NCBI GenBank assembly: GCA_963752225.1
Contig: CAVVXS010000007.1
Span: forward strand, 1,612,001 to 1,676,000
Source: JBBROS01 sp963752225
Lineage (GTDB): Bacteria; Pseudomonadota; Alphaproteobacteria; Acetobacterales; Acetobacteraceae
DNA: 64,000 nucleotides
Direction: 5' to 3'
This document shows, in pieces, positions 26,441-34,449 of the stretch (position 1 is the stretch's first letter; the number at the start of each line of letters is the position of its first letter). A program made the translations under genes and the position numbers. The notes beneath the pieces are model-generated. The model did no database searches. It saw only the letters and a list, made by a program, of their open reading frames with translations, and was not told where the DNA came from.

Positions 26441-26480
26441 TACAGCCAACGTCCGGCAGTTTCAGGACTGTCGAACATGG

Positions 26481-26510
26481 GAAGGCCCGGGGCACCCGCC
26501 CCGGGCCTTC
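26481..26510. terminator. Strong bidirectional terminator hairpin
   Basis: GAAGGCCCGGGGC and GCCCCGGGCCTTC form a perfect 13-base stem with an ACCC loop. On the plus strand it is followed by TGTGTTT, a moderate U tract. It ends the tiny unit at 26335-26421 on the plus strand and can also serve the convergent GT87 gene, whose stop is 7 bases away. Confidence 0.8.
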
Positions 26511-26516
26511 TGTGTT

Positions 26517-27713
26517 TCAGGCGAAGACGGGCTCGGTCCGTCCCACCACCGCCCTGCTGCGAACCACCACGCCCAGGAACACCGCCGTCGCCAGCCCGCT
26601 CACCGGCAGGTGGACGCTGGACATCGCCATCGCCGCCGGGAATGCCAGAACCGCAACGATCGCCGTCCATTCGAGGGCGTCGAGCGCCCCGCCTGTCCGC
26701 CTTCTCGCGTCCATGAACGTAACCACTGCTCCGGTCAGGATCGGCAGGTCGTAGAGGAACGCGTGCGGCACCGCGAGGCAGGTGCCCGCCAGCAACGCGA
26801 CGACCGCCGAGTCGCGCGGCCCCCGGCGCCAGCACGTCCAGACCACGGTTGCCGCGCTGAGGCTTCCCAGCGCCTGCGCAGCCTCGGCGACGCGAGCCGG
26901 TGCGCCGAGCGCCTCCATGTTGGTAAGGATCGTCGCCATCAGCCGATGACCGTGGGTCGAGCGGGCGAACATCTCCTGGTATTCCGGCAGGGCGCGGAGC
27001 CAAGCCGGCCAGACCGCCGACCCGAACGCCGCCGCCGCGACAGCCGCCAGGATGATCGTCGTCGCCGTCGCCGCGGCGATGCACCGCCATTGCCCGGCGG
27101 CCAGCAGCGCCACCGGCACCAGCAGCCCGAGTTGCGGCTTGTAGGTCAGCAGCCCGAACAGCACCCCCGCCCAAACCGGACGTGTGCCCGCGAGCCGGGC
27201 GCCGCCCACCAGCAACGCCGCCGCAAGAAAGCCGGACTGCCCCGCCACCAGCGTCACCGTCGTCGCCGGCGCCAGCACGGCCGCCAGCACGCTTGCCGGA
27301 TGCGGGCGGCCGGCACCGGCCAGCAGCGCGGCGAGGTAAAGCCCGAAGCTGATCGAGAGCCAAACCGGCAGCGCCGTCCAGTAATCCAGATCCTGCAAGG
27401 GCCACAGCGCCAGGATGAAGCTCGGCGGATACGGGAATGGGTTGGTATGGGCCGCCTGCATGCCCCACCCGACCTGCGCCGCATGCAGGGAGGCGAGGTC
27501 GTAGAGCGCGACCGCTTGATGCTCGCCGAGGAAGCGGGCGTAGGACCAAATCGCGAAGAAGTCGCCGAACGGGTACGGGTCGTCGCTGCGCAGCGTGAAC
27601 GCGACGAAGTCGGCCAGGTAGCGTGCCCCGATTGCGGCGAGCACGACGCACCCGAGCAGCGGCCAGCGGACCCTCAGCGGGTGGGAACGGTCGATCGCCA
27701 GAACGTCGGTCAT
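26517..27713 (-). CDS. GT87 family membrane glycosyltransferase (DUF2029)
   Basis: The 398-residue integral membrane protein has about nine or ten helices. After the first helix comes a periplasmic segment with DDPYPFGDFFAIWSYARFL and TNPFPYPPSFILALWP. This pattern is typical of GT87 (DUF2029), polyprenyl-phosphate-mannose-dependent mannosyltransferases of the GT-C class. The YKPQLGLLVPVALLAAGQW segment is another family mark. The acceptor is unknown. It could contribute to a cell-surface glycan. It stands alone, ending at the terminator at 26481. Confidence 0.8.
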   Translation of the reverse strand: MTDVLAIDRSHPLRVRWPLLGCVVLAAIGARYLADFVAFTLRSDDPYPFGDFFAIWSYARFLGEHQAVALYDLASLHAAQVGWGMQAAHTNPFPYPPSFILALWPLQDLDYWTALPVWLSISFGLYLAALLAGAGRPHPASVLAAVLAPATTVTLVAGQSGFLAAALLVGGARLAGTRPVWAGVLFGLLTYKPQLGLLVPVALLAAGQWRCIAAATATTIILAAVAAAAFGSAVWPAWLRALPEYQEMFARSTHGHRLMATILTNMEALGAPARVAEAAQALGSLSAATVVWTCWRRGPRDSAVVALLAGTCLAVPHAFLYDLPILTGAVVTFMDARRRTGGALDALEWTAIVAVLAFPAAMAMSSVHLPVSGLATAVFLGVVVRSRAVVGRTEPVFA

Positions 27714-27771
27714 CGCCGGACGATGGCAGAGGCGAGACGGCGATACTGTCGGGCGAAAGTTGGCAAGTGTA

Positions 27772-27795
27772 GGGTTGCGTCGGCGGACGCAGCCC
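27772..27795. terminator. Hairpin between rmuC and the GT87 gene
   Basis: GGGTTGCGTC and GACGCAGCCC form a 10-base stem with one wobble pair and a GGCG loop, 20 bases beyond the rmuC stop. There is no clear U tract in either direction. It may end or stabilise the rmuC message. Confidence 0.4.
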
Positions 27796-27814
27796 CCGAG
27801 CGGTCCCGCCCCGC

Positions 27815-29083
27815 TCAGGCCTCGTCGTCGTCGGCGACCGCCTCCTCGAGCTGCAGCGCCGCGCTCGCCTGGTCGGCCGCCAGCGCCGTCACGCCGCGGA
27901 GGGTGCGGTCCATCGCCCGGGTGCGGCGCCGGGCATCGCCGATGGTATTGCTCACGCTGCCGGCCTGCTTCTCGAGCTTGGCGAGCACGCCGTCCATGCG
28001 GCCGAACTCGGTCCGCACCGCCCCCAGCAGATGCTGGATCTGCTCGGCGCGCTGCTCGATCGACAGCGTCAGCGCGCCCAGATGGATCGTCCGCAGCAAG
28101 GCCGGCAGCAGCGACGGCCCCATCACCAGCACGCGATGCTCGCGGTTCAATCCCTCGATCAGCCCCGGCATCCGCGCCGCTTCGACATAAAGCCCGTCGG
28201 TCGGCAGGTACATGATGCCGAAATCGACCGTGACCGGCGGCACCACGTATTTCTGCGCGATCCGGCGCGCTTCGAGCCGCAGCCGCTGCTCCAGCGTCCG
28301 GCGCGCCGCGCGCTCCCCGTCGGCGTCGCCGGCCTCGCTGGCCAGCAGCAAGCGGTCGTAATCCTCGGCCGGGAACTTGGCGTCGATCGCCAGCAAGGGC
28401 GACGGCTTGGACCGCGACGGCATCACCAGGACGAACTCGACCACCTCGTCGCTGTCGGCCCGCAGCTTGCGGTTGGCTTCCCAGGCGCCATGCGGCAGCA
28501 CGTCTTCCAACAAGGCCCGGAGCGCCATCTCACCCCAAGCGCCACGGGTCTTCACATTGGTGAAGATGCGCTTGAGGTCGCCGATCTGCGCCGTCACCGC
28601 CTGCACGTCGCCCATCGCCTTCTGCACCTGGGCGAACTGGTCGATCACGCGCTGGAAGCTGCCGTGCATCTGCTTCTCGATGCTTTCCGTCAGCTTCTCA
28701 TTGACGCTGCGCTGAATGTCGCCGAGGCGCATCGCCTGCTGCTCGCCCATCTCGCGCAGCTTGGTTTCCATCAGCACCCGCTGCTCGCCGGCCTCACGCA
28801 GCAGCCGGTTCGACAATTCGTGCAGCGAGGCGCGGTCCTCCATCCGGGTCGCCTCGGCGCGGCCGGCCAGCGCGCGCTCGCTCGAAACGACTGCGGCCCG
28901 CAGGCCTTCCGCCTCCGACCGCTGCACCGTTTCCATCGCGCGGCGCAGCACGGCCAACTCGTCGCGCATCGCTGCGCCCTCGGCCCGCACCGCGCCTCCA
29001 CGCAGCAAGGTGACGATCAATGTCGCGACCGCGATCACCACGGCCAGGGCCAGCCCGGCCGCCAGCATCTCCGGGGTGATCAC
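27815..29083 (-). CDS. rmuC: DNA recombination protein RmuC
   Basis: RmuC family proteins limit recombination at inverted repeats and contain a nuclease-like core. The 422-residue protein has an N-terminal membrane helix (ALAVVIAVATLIVTLL), a long coiled coil (about 40-170), and the conserved core GAWGEMALRALLEDVLPHG, LLAIDAKFPAEDYDRLL and FGIMYLPTDGLYVEA. The GTG start at 29083 overlaps the lptF stop (GTGA); the ATG five codons later is an alternative. It takes the place where lptG often stands after lptF. Confidence 0.92.
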   Translation of the reverse strand: MITPEMLAAGLALAVVIAVATLIVTLLRGGAVRAEGAAMRDELAVLRRAMETVQRSEAEGLRAAVVSSERALAGRAEATRMEDRASLHELSNRLLREAGEQRVLMETKLREMGEQQAMRLGDIQRSVNEKLTESIEKQMHGSFQRVIDQFAQVQKAMGDVQAVTAQIGDLKRIFTNVKTRGAWGEMALRALLEDVLPHGAWEANRKLRADSDEVVEFVLVMPSRSKPSPLLAIDAKFPAEDYDRLLLASEAGDADGERAARRTLEQRLRLEARRIAQKYVVPPVTVDFGIMYLPTDGLYVEAARMPGLIEGLNREHRVLVMGPSLLPALLRTIHLGALTLSIEQRAEQIQHLLGAVRTEFGRMDGVLAKLEKQAGSVSNTIGDARRRTRAMDRTLRGVTALAADQASAALQLEEAVADDDEA

Positions 29084-30204
29084 GCAAACCGTTCCCGCAG
29101 CCGGCGCGGCAGCCGCAGCGGTGCAAACAGGATGGCCCCGCACACGACGCCCGGCAGCACGGCATGCAGCCAGATCAGCGGGATCAGCACCGTTTGCCGC
29201 GCGGCCAGGTTCTGCACCGCCAAGCCAACCGCCAGCAGCGCCACCACCGACAGCACCGCCATCAGCGGCCGCAGCACGTTGCCATAGCGCCGGAAGCTGC
29301 CGGTCAACACCGCCACCAGCGCCACGGCGGCGAAGCTCGCGGCGGTCAGCGGCGCCGACAGACGGCGGTGCGCCTCCACCAGCTGCTTGCCGACGTCGCG
29401 CGCGTTCAGCGCCGACGCCGGGTCCATCAGCTCCTCGAGCGACATCTCGGCACTGTCGCGATACCGGACCTCGCCGTTCTTGCTGGTGCTGGCCAGGTCG
29501 ATCGAGTTCTCGGCGAAGGTCAGGACGTTCAGCCGGCCGTTGGTGCGGTCGATCTCCTGCCGGCTGCCATTCAGCAGCAGCACGCGCGGCCCGTTGGCGC
29601 CGTTGATGAGCCGGCCGCTCTCGGCCAGGATGGTGGCGCGGCTGTTCTTCTGCCGGGCGTCTTCGACCAGGATGCCGCGCAGCGTGCCGTCGGTGTCGCG
29701 GCTGCGGATGTAGACGGTCAGGTCGTCGCTGACGGCGGTGAACACGCCCTCCTGCAGCAGGAACGCCGCCATCCGATTGCGGATCTCGAACTGGTATTCG
29801 CGGAACGCCGTGTAGCTGCGCGGCACGATCCAAATGTTGAGCACGTAACCGAGGATCACCACCCCCACCACCAGCGCGAGCGCCGGCCGCGACAGCGCGT
29901 AGGGCGACATCCCCGCCGCCCGCATCACCGTCAGCTCGCGGTCACCCGCCAGGCGCTGGTAGACGAACTGCACCACGACGAAGGTGGTGATCGGCAAGAT
30001 GACCGCGACGAAGTTCGGGATCAGCAGCCCGGTCAGCTCGAGGAACACGCCGATCGACAGGCCGCGGTTGACCACCAGCTCGACGAAGCGCAGCGACTGG
30101 GTCAGCCAGATCAGCGCAACCAGGCCGGCCGTGACGGCGACGAGCGCCACCGATAGCTGGCGCAGCACGTAGCGGTCGATCTGCCTGGGTCGGAACAGGG
30201 CCAT
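29080..30204 (-). CDS. lptF: LPS export permease LptF
   Basis: LptF, with LptG and LptB, extracts lipopolysaccharide from the inner membrane. The 374-residue protein has three N-terminal helices with the motif IDRYVLRQ at the start and LTVMRAAGMSPYALSRPAL in the coupling region, a periplasmic beta-jellyroll (about 130-270) and three C-terminal helices. Only one such gene is present here; the partner LptG is not in the window, which is less usual because the two are mostly adjacent. Confidence 0.9.
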   Translation of the reverse strand: MALFRPRQIDRYVLRQLSVALVAVTAGLVALIWLTQSLRFVELVVNRGLSIGVFLELTGLLIPNFVAVILPITTFVVVQFVYQRLAGDRELTVMRAAGMSPYALSRPALALVVGVVILGYVLNIWIVPRSYTAFREYQFEIRNRMAAFLLQEGVFTAVSDDLTVYIRSRDTDGTLRGILVEDARQKNSRATILAESGRLINGANGPRVLLLNGSRQEIDRTNGRLNVLTFAENSIDLASTSKNGEVRYRDSAEMSLEELMDPASALNARDVGKQLVEAHRRLSAPLTAASFAAVALVAVLTGSFRRYGNVLRPLMAVLSVVALLAVGLAVQNLAARQTVLIPLIWLHAVLPGVVCGAILFAPLRLPRRLRERFA

Positions 30205-30222
30205 CCTCGCCCAGTCGGCGGT

Positions 30223-30375
30223 TCAGTACACGAAGAGCAGCAGCGCAATCAGCAGCAGCACGATGCCGATGCACCCGAACTTCACGAAATTGGTGAACCG
30301 GCCCCAGAACATCGCCCGGTCGGCGACGAACGCCTGGTCGAGGTTCGAGCCTTCGGTTTGCGGGGTCATCGCCAT
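30223..30375 (-). CDS. aa3-type cytochrome c oxidase subunit IV-like small protein
   Basis: The 50-residue product has a short soluble N-terminus (F-x-A-D-R-A-M-F-W pattern), the segment FTNFVKFGCIGIV and one membrane helix to its C-terminus. This layout matches the small bacterial aa3-type oxidase subunit IV of Alphaproteobacteria, a one-helix subunit associated with the respiratory oxidase. A GAGG Shine-Dalgarno stands 5 bases before the ATG; a second ATG two codons on is possible. It lies 18 bases before lptF, away from any oxidase gene in this window. Confidence 0.7.
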   Translation of the reverse strand: MAMTPQTEGSNLDQAFVADRAMFWGRFTNFVKFGCIGIVLLLIALLLFVY

Positions 30376-30537
30376 TCAAGCCTCGGTGTCGCTAAAGGTC
30401 GCCACCTTCTACGGAGAAACCGGGCGGATGAAAACATCGTCGGGGCCGGAGACTCCTGACAACTCGGCAACCGGAACGTTGCCGGGCCGGCGGCGTGAAT
30501 GCTAAAGCCACGCAGGAGACCGGGCGGAGGACAAATC

Positions 30538-31611
30538 GTGAGCCGACCGAGAACCGGACCGAGCCTCGGCGCCGCCGGCCCGGAGCTTGTAGGGGCGGAC
30601 GAGCAAGCCCTGTCGCCCGACGGCATCATGCAGATCGGGCTGGGATTCTGGGCGTCCAAGACGCTGCTCAGCGCCGTCGAACTCGGCATCTTCTCCAGGC
30701 TGGCACAAGGCCGCTTGACCCTCGAGCAGTTTCAGCTCGGCTGCGGCCTGCATGAACGCTCCGCGCGCGACTTCCTCGACGCGCTTGTCGCGCTCCGCCT
30801 GCTCGACCGCGACGGCGACGGCCGCTACGGCAACACAGCCCATTCGGCGCTGTTCCTCGACCGCGCCAAGCCGTCCTATGTCGGCGGCATGCTGGAAATG
30901 GCCAATGACCGCTTGTACCCGTTCTGGGGCAACCTGACGCAGGCGCTGCGGACCGGCCAGCCGCAGAACGATAGCCGGCATGGGCAGGACCTGTTCACCG
31001 TGCTGTATGAAGATCCGGACCGGTTGCGGCTGTTCCTGGGCGGGATGACGGGGCTGAGCCTCCCGATCGCGCGCGCCATTGCGGCGTCCTTTCCGTGGGA
31101 CATGGCGCAATCCGTCGTCGACGTGGGCTGTGCCCAGGGCGGTTGCGTTGTTGAGATCGCAGCGGCGCACCCGCACCTCCGCGGCGTCGGCTTCGACCTG
31201 GCGCCGGTCCGGCCGGTGTTCGAGGAGTATGTGCAGCGCGCGGGCCTTGCCGAGCGGCTGCAGTTCCAGGGCGGCGACTTCTTCGCCGACCCGCTGCCGC
31301 AAGCCGACGTCGTCATCATGGGCCATATCCTGCACGACTGGGACCTGCCGCGGAAACGCGAGCTGCTGAGCAAGGCCTACGCGGCGTTGCCGGACGGCGG
31401 CAGCTTGCTGGTTTACGAGGCGCTGATCGACGATGCGCGGCGGCAGAACGTGCGGGGCCTGCTGACGAGCCTCAACATGCTGATCGAGACCCCGGGCGGC
31501 TTCGATTTCAGCGGCGCCGACTGCAGCGGCTGGATGCGCGAAGCCGGCTTCCGCGAGACCCGCGTCGTGCCGCTCACCGGAACGCACGCCATGGTGGTCG
31601 CCACCAAGTAG
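30538..31611 (+). CDS. SAM-dependent O-methyltransferase (acetylserotonin OMT-like)
   Basis: The 357-residue protein has an N-terminal dimerisation/winged-helix domain (FWASKTLLSAVELGIFSRLA, SARDFLDALVALRLLDRDG) and a C-terminal Rossmann domain. The SAM-binding motif is VVDVGCAQGG. HDWD matches the catalytic His region (HILHDWD) of plant-type O-methyltransferases. The substrate is unknown; such enzymes occur in carotenoid, quinone and secondary metabolism. The GTG at 30538 follows GGAGG at 7 bases, which decides the start over an upstream ATG at 30499. Confidence 0.85.
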   Translation: MSRPRTGPSLGAAGPELVGADEQALSPDGIMQIGLGFWASKTLLSAVELGIFSRLAQGRLTLEQFQLGCGLHERSARDFLDALVALRLLDRDGDGRYGNTAHSALFLDRAKPSYVGGMLEMANDRLYPFWGNLTQALRTGQPQNDSRHGQDLFTVLYEDPDRLRLFLGGMTGLSLPIARAIAASFPWDMAQSVVDVGCAQGGCVVEIAAAHPHLRGVGFDLAPVRPVFEEYVQRAGLAERLQFQGGDFFADPLPQADVVIMGHILHDWDLPRKRELLSKAYAALPDGGSLLVYEALIDDARRQNVRGLLTSLNMLIETPGGFDFSGADCSGWMREAGFRETRVVPLTGTHAMVVATK

Positions 31612-31618
31612 GCGGCGG

Positions 31619-32449
31619 TCAAGACGCCCGGTCCAGCCCGTAGAACGACGCGGCGTTGGCGCCGAACACCGCGTCGACCTCGGACGGCGCGAGGTGCGCG
31701 AGCAGCGCGTGCGCCCAGCTCCACCAGGTCGCGTAATCCAGCCGGGTCGTCAGCACCGGCCAGTCGCTGCCGAAGATCAGCCGGTCCGGCCCGAACAGGC
31801 GGACCAGTTCCTCGGCATAGGGCCGCAGCGCATCCAGCGGGGCGTCCGGCGCAGCCTCGGTGACCAGGCCGGAGAACTTGCAGCGCACGTGCGGGAAGGC
31901 AGCGACCGCGGCCAGGCCCTCGCGCCATTCGGCAAAGCCGCCGCCGGCGATGTCGGGCTTGGCGGCATGATCGATCACGATCGGCAGGTCCGGATGCCGC
32001 TCGATCAGCCGCGGCAGGTGGCGCAGGTGGCGCACCCGGGCCAGGGCGTCGAAGGTGAGGCCCAGCTCGACCACCGCGCGGTAGGCGGCGTCCTGCTCCG
32101 GCCGCAGCATCCACTCGTCGTCGGCGATGTCCTGCCACATCGGCCGGATGCCGCGCAGCTTCGGATCGGCGGCCAGCGCCGCCAACCGGTCCGGGGCGTC
32201 GGCAGCCATCATGTCGATCCAGCCGACGACGCCGCGCACCCGCGAATCGGCCGCGGCCAGGGAAAGCAGGAACCGGGTCTCGGCCTCGGTGGGTGCTGCC
32301 TGCACCAGCACGACGCCGTCCACCCCGGCGGCGTCGAACAGCCCCGCTGCGTCGCCGGGCAGGAAGTCGCGGTGGATCGGCAGGTCCGGGGTCAGCCAGC
32401 CATAGTCGCCGCGGTCGACCCGCCAATAATGAACGTGCGCGTCGATCAC
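31619..32449 (-). CDS. Amidohydrolase, L-fuconolactonase type
   Basis: The 276-residue TIM-barrel hydrolase begins VIDAHVHYW, with the metal motif H-x-H. It continues with GVVLVQAAPTEAET, GIRPMWQDI and PIVIDHAAKPD, and ends with FGSDWPVL, whose Asp is the catalytic residue. This layout is typical of the sugar-lactonase branch (L-fuconolactonase, gluconolactonase-like) of the family. The GTG start overlaps the aldo/keto reductase stop (GTGA). The preceding enzyme would make an aldonolactone, which this enzyme could open. Confidence 0.85.
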   Translation of the reverse strand: MIDAHVHYWRVDRGDYGWLTPDLPIHRDFLPGDAAGLFDAAGVDGVVLVQAAPTEAETRFLLSLAAADSRVRGVVGWIDMMAADAPDRLAALAADPKLRGIRPMWQDIADDEWMLRPEQDAAYRAVVELGLTFDALARVRHLRHLPRLIERHPDLPIVIDHAAKPDIAGGGFAEWREGLAAVAAFPHVRCKFSGLVTEAAPDAPLDALRPYAEELVRLFGPDRLIFGSDWPVLTTRLDYATWWSWAHALLAHLAPSEVDAVFGANAASFYGLDRAS

Positions 32450-33447
32450 CGGATCAGCCCGGCGCCGCGCAACTCCTGCCACAGCGTGTCCGGGATCGGG
32501 TGGGCGATCAGCCGCAGGTTCTCCTCCACCTCGGCCACGACCGCGGCGCCGGGGATGACGCTGGCGACGCAGGGGTGCGAGAGCGGGAACTGCAATGCCG
32601 CGGCGCGCAGCGGGACGCCGTGGCGGCTGCACACGGCCTCGATGGCGCGCGTGCGCTCGAGGATGGCGTCGCTGGCAGGCGCGTAGTCGTACTTGGCACC
32701 CTCGACCGGCCCGGTGGCGAGGATGCCGGAATTGTAGGGGCCGCCCAGAACGATGCCGATGCCCCGCCGCTCGCATAGCGGCAGGAAGCTGTCGAGCGAG
32801 GACTGGTCTAGCAGGGTGAAGCGCCCGGCCAGCAGGAAACAGTCGAAGTCGCCCGCCTCGGCAAAAGCCTGGCAGGCCTCCCACTCGTTCAGCCCGGCGC
32901 CGATTGCCCGCACCGCCCCCTGCTCGCGCAGCGACACCAGCGCGCGATAGGCGCCGTCCATCGCCTCCTTGAACCGCTCCGGATAGGCGTCGCCGTGATT
33001 ACGCCGGTCGCAGTCATGAAGAAAAAGAATGTCGATGCGGTCGGTGCCGAGGCGCTGCATGCTGTCCTCGAACGAGCGCATGACGCCGTCATAGCTGTAG
33101 TCGATCCGGTGCTTGAACGGCGCCGGGGTGTCGAACAGCGTGTCGGACGGGCCGGCCGGGCGGTCCTTGGGGCCGCGCCGATGCAGCCGCCAGCCGGCCT
33201 TGGTCGAGACCACCACATCGGGCCCGATCCGGCGCAGCGCGGCGCCGATGCGGTGCTCGGCAAGGCCGAAGCCGTACAGCGGCGCGGTGTCGAAGTAGCG
33301 GATGCCGGCCGCATAGGCGGCGGCCACGGTCGCCATGGCGTCGTCCTCGGTCTGGGCGCGGTACATGTTGCCGAGGCTGGTGCTGCCGAAGCCGAGCGTG
33401 GTGAGCGCGATCCCGGTGCGGCCGAGGGGGCGGGTGGGCAGGGTCAT
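32446..33447 (-). CDS. Aldo/keto reductase, D-threo-aldose 1-dehydrogenase type
   Basis: The 333-residue TIM-barrel oxidoreductase has GFGSTSLGNMYR, the catalytic FDTAPLYGFGLAE (Asp and Tyr), VVVSTKAGWRL (Lys) and DILFLHDCD (His). The members most like this oxidise L-fucose, D-arabinose or L-galactose at C1 to lactones with NAD(P). Overlaps of 4 bases with the permease upstream and the lactonase downstream place it in a sugar uptake and oxidation operon. Confidence 0.87.
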   Translation of the reverse strand: MTLPTRPLGRTGIALTTLGFGSTSLGNMYRAQTEDDAMATVAAAYAAGIRYFDTAPLYGFGLAEHRIGAALRRIGPDVVVSTKAGWRLHRRGPKDRPAGPSDTLFDTPAPFKHRIDYSYDGVMRSFEDSMQRLGTDRIDILFLHDCDRRNHGDAYPERFKEAMDGAYRALVSLREQGAVRAIGAGLNEWEACQAFAEAGDFDCFLLAGRFTLLDQSSLDSFLPLCERRGIGIVLGGPYNSGILATGPVEGAKYDYAPASDAILERTRAIEAVCSRHGVPLRAAALQFPLSHPCVASVIPGAAVVAEVEENLRLIAHPIPDTLWQELRGAGLIR

Positions 33448-34445
33448 GCCTTCTTCTCGATCGGCGCCGCCCGGCCGGCCGCCTGCTGCACGGTCGCGAG
33501 CTGGCGTGCCCGGCGTTGCTGGAACTGCTGGTCCACGAGCACGCCGATCAGGATCACGGTGCCCATGACGGCGAAGTTGAGCGAGCTCGGGATACCGAGG
33601 ATGTTGACCAGGTTCTGCAGCACTTGCAGCAGGATGGTGCCGAGCACGATGCCGATGATCGACCCCTCGCCGCCGCGCAGCGAGCAGCCGCCCAGCACCG
33701 CTGCGGCGATGCCGTACAGCTCGTAGAAGTTGCCGAACGACGACGGCGAGACGGAATTGGTGTAGAACACCAGGAAGATCGTGGTGACCCCGGCCAGCAG
33801 GCCCGAGATGATGTAGGCGCCGGCGATGACGCCGCCGGTGCGGATGCCGGAGAACCGCGCCCCTTCCTCGTTCTTGCCGACCGCGAATAGATAGCGGCCG
33901 AACACCGAGCGGTGCAGCACCACGCTCATGACCGCGGCGACCACGACGAGGAAGATGAAGCTGAACGGTACGCCGAAGAACCGGCCGGTGACCAGCCACT
34001 GCAGCGTGTCGTAGCTGCCGCCATAGCCGAAGCCCATCGAGGCGTCGGCGGTGTAGTAGCGCGCCGCCCCGCGATAGATCAGCAGCCCGCATAACGTGAC
34101 CACGAACGGCTGCACCTTCATGCGGGTGACGAGGAAGCCCTGCAGTCCGCCCAGCAGCACGCCGCAACCGACCACGAACAACACCGCCAGCGGCCATGGC
34201 CATTCGTAATTCGACAGCAGGTCGATCAGCACGACACCGAGCAGCGCGAACATCGAGCCGACCGAAAGGTCGATGCCGCCGGTGATGATGACGATACCGA
34301 CGCCGATCGAGAACAGGCCGAACAGCCCGGTGAGGTTGGCGAGGTTGAGCAGGTTCTGCCCCGACAGGAACAGCGGCTCGCGCGCCGCCGTCACCGCGGC
34401 GATCACCAGGATCAGCACCAGCAGACCCAGTTCCTTCTTGCGCAT
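33444..34445 (-). CDS. Sugar ABC transporter permease (RbsC-like)
   Basis: The 333-residue permease has about ten helices and the RbsC-type motifs GGIDLSVGSMFAL, VTRMKVQPFVVTL, YLFAVGKNEEGARFSGI and GIAAAVLGGCSLRGGEGSI. It forms the channel of the minus-strand sugar importer with the ATPase at 34450 and the binding protein at 36035. Four bases separate it from the ATPase gene. Confidence 0.93.
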   Translation of the reverse strand: MRKKELGLLVLILVIAAVTAAREPLFLSGQNLLNLANLTGLFGLFSIGVGIVIITGGIDLSVGSMFALLGVVLIDLLSNYEWPWPLAVLFVVGCGVLLGGLQGFLVTRMKVQPFVVTLCGLLIYRGAARYYTADASMGFGYGGSYDTLQWLVTGRFFGVPFSFIFLVVVAAVMSVVLHRSVFGRYLFAVGKNEEGARFSGIRTGGVIAGAYIISGLLAGVTTIFLVFYTNSVSPSSFGNFYELYGIAAAVLGGCSLRGGEGSIIGIVLGTILLQVLQNLVNILGIPSSLNFAVMGTVILIGVLVDQQFQQRRARQLATVQQAAGRAAPIEKKA

Positions 34446-34449
34446 TCGA

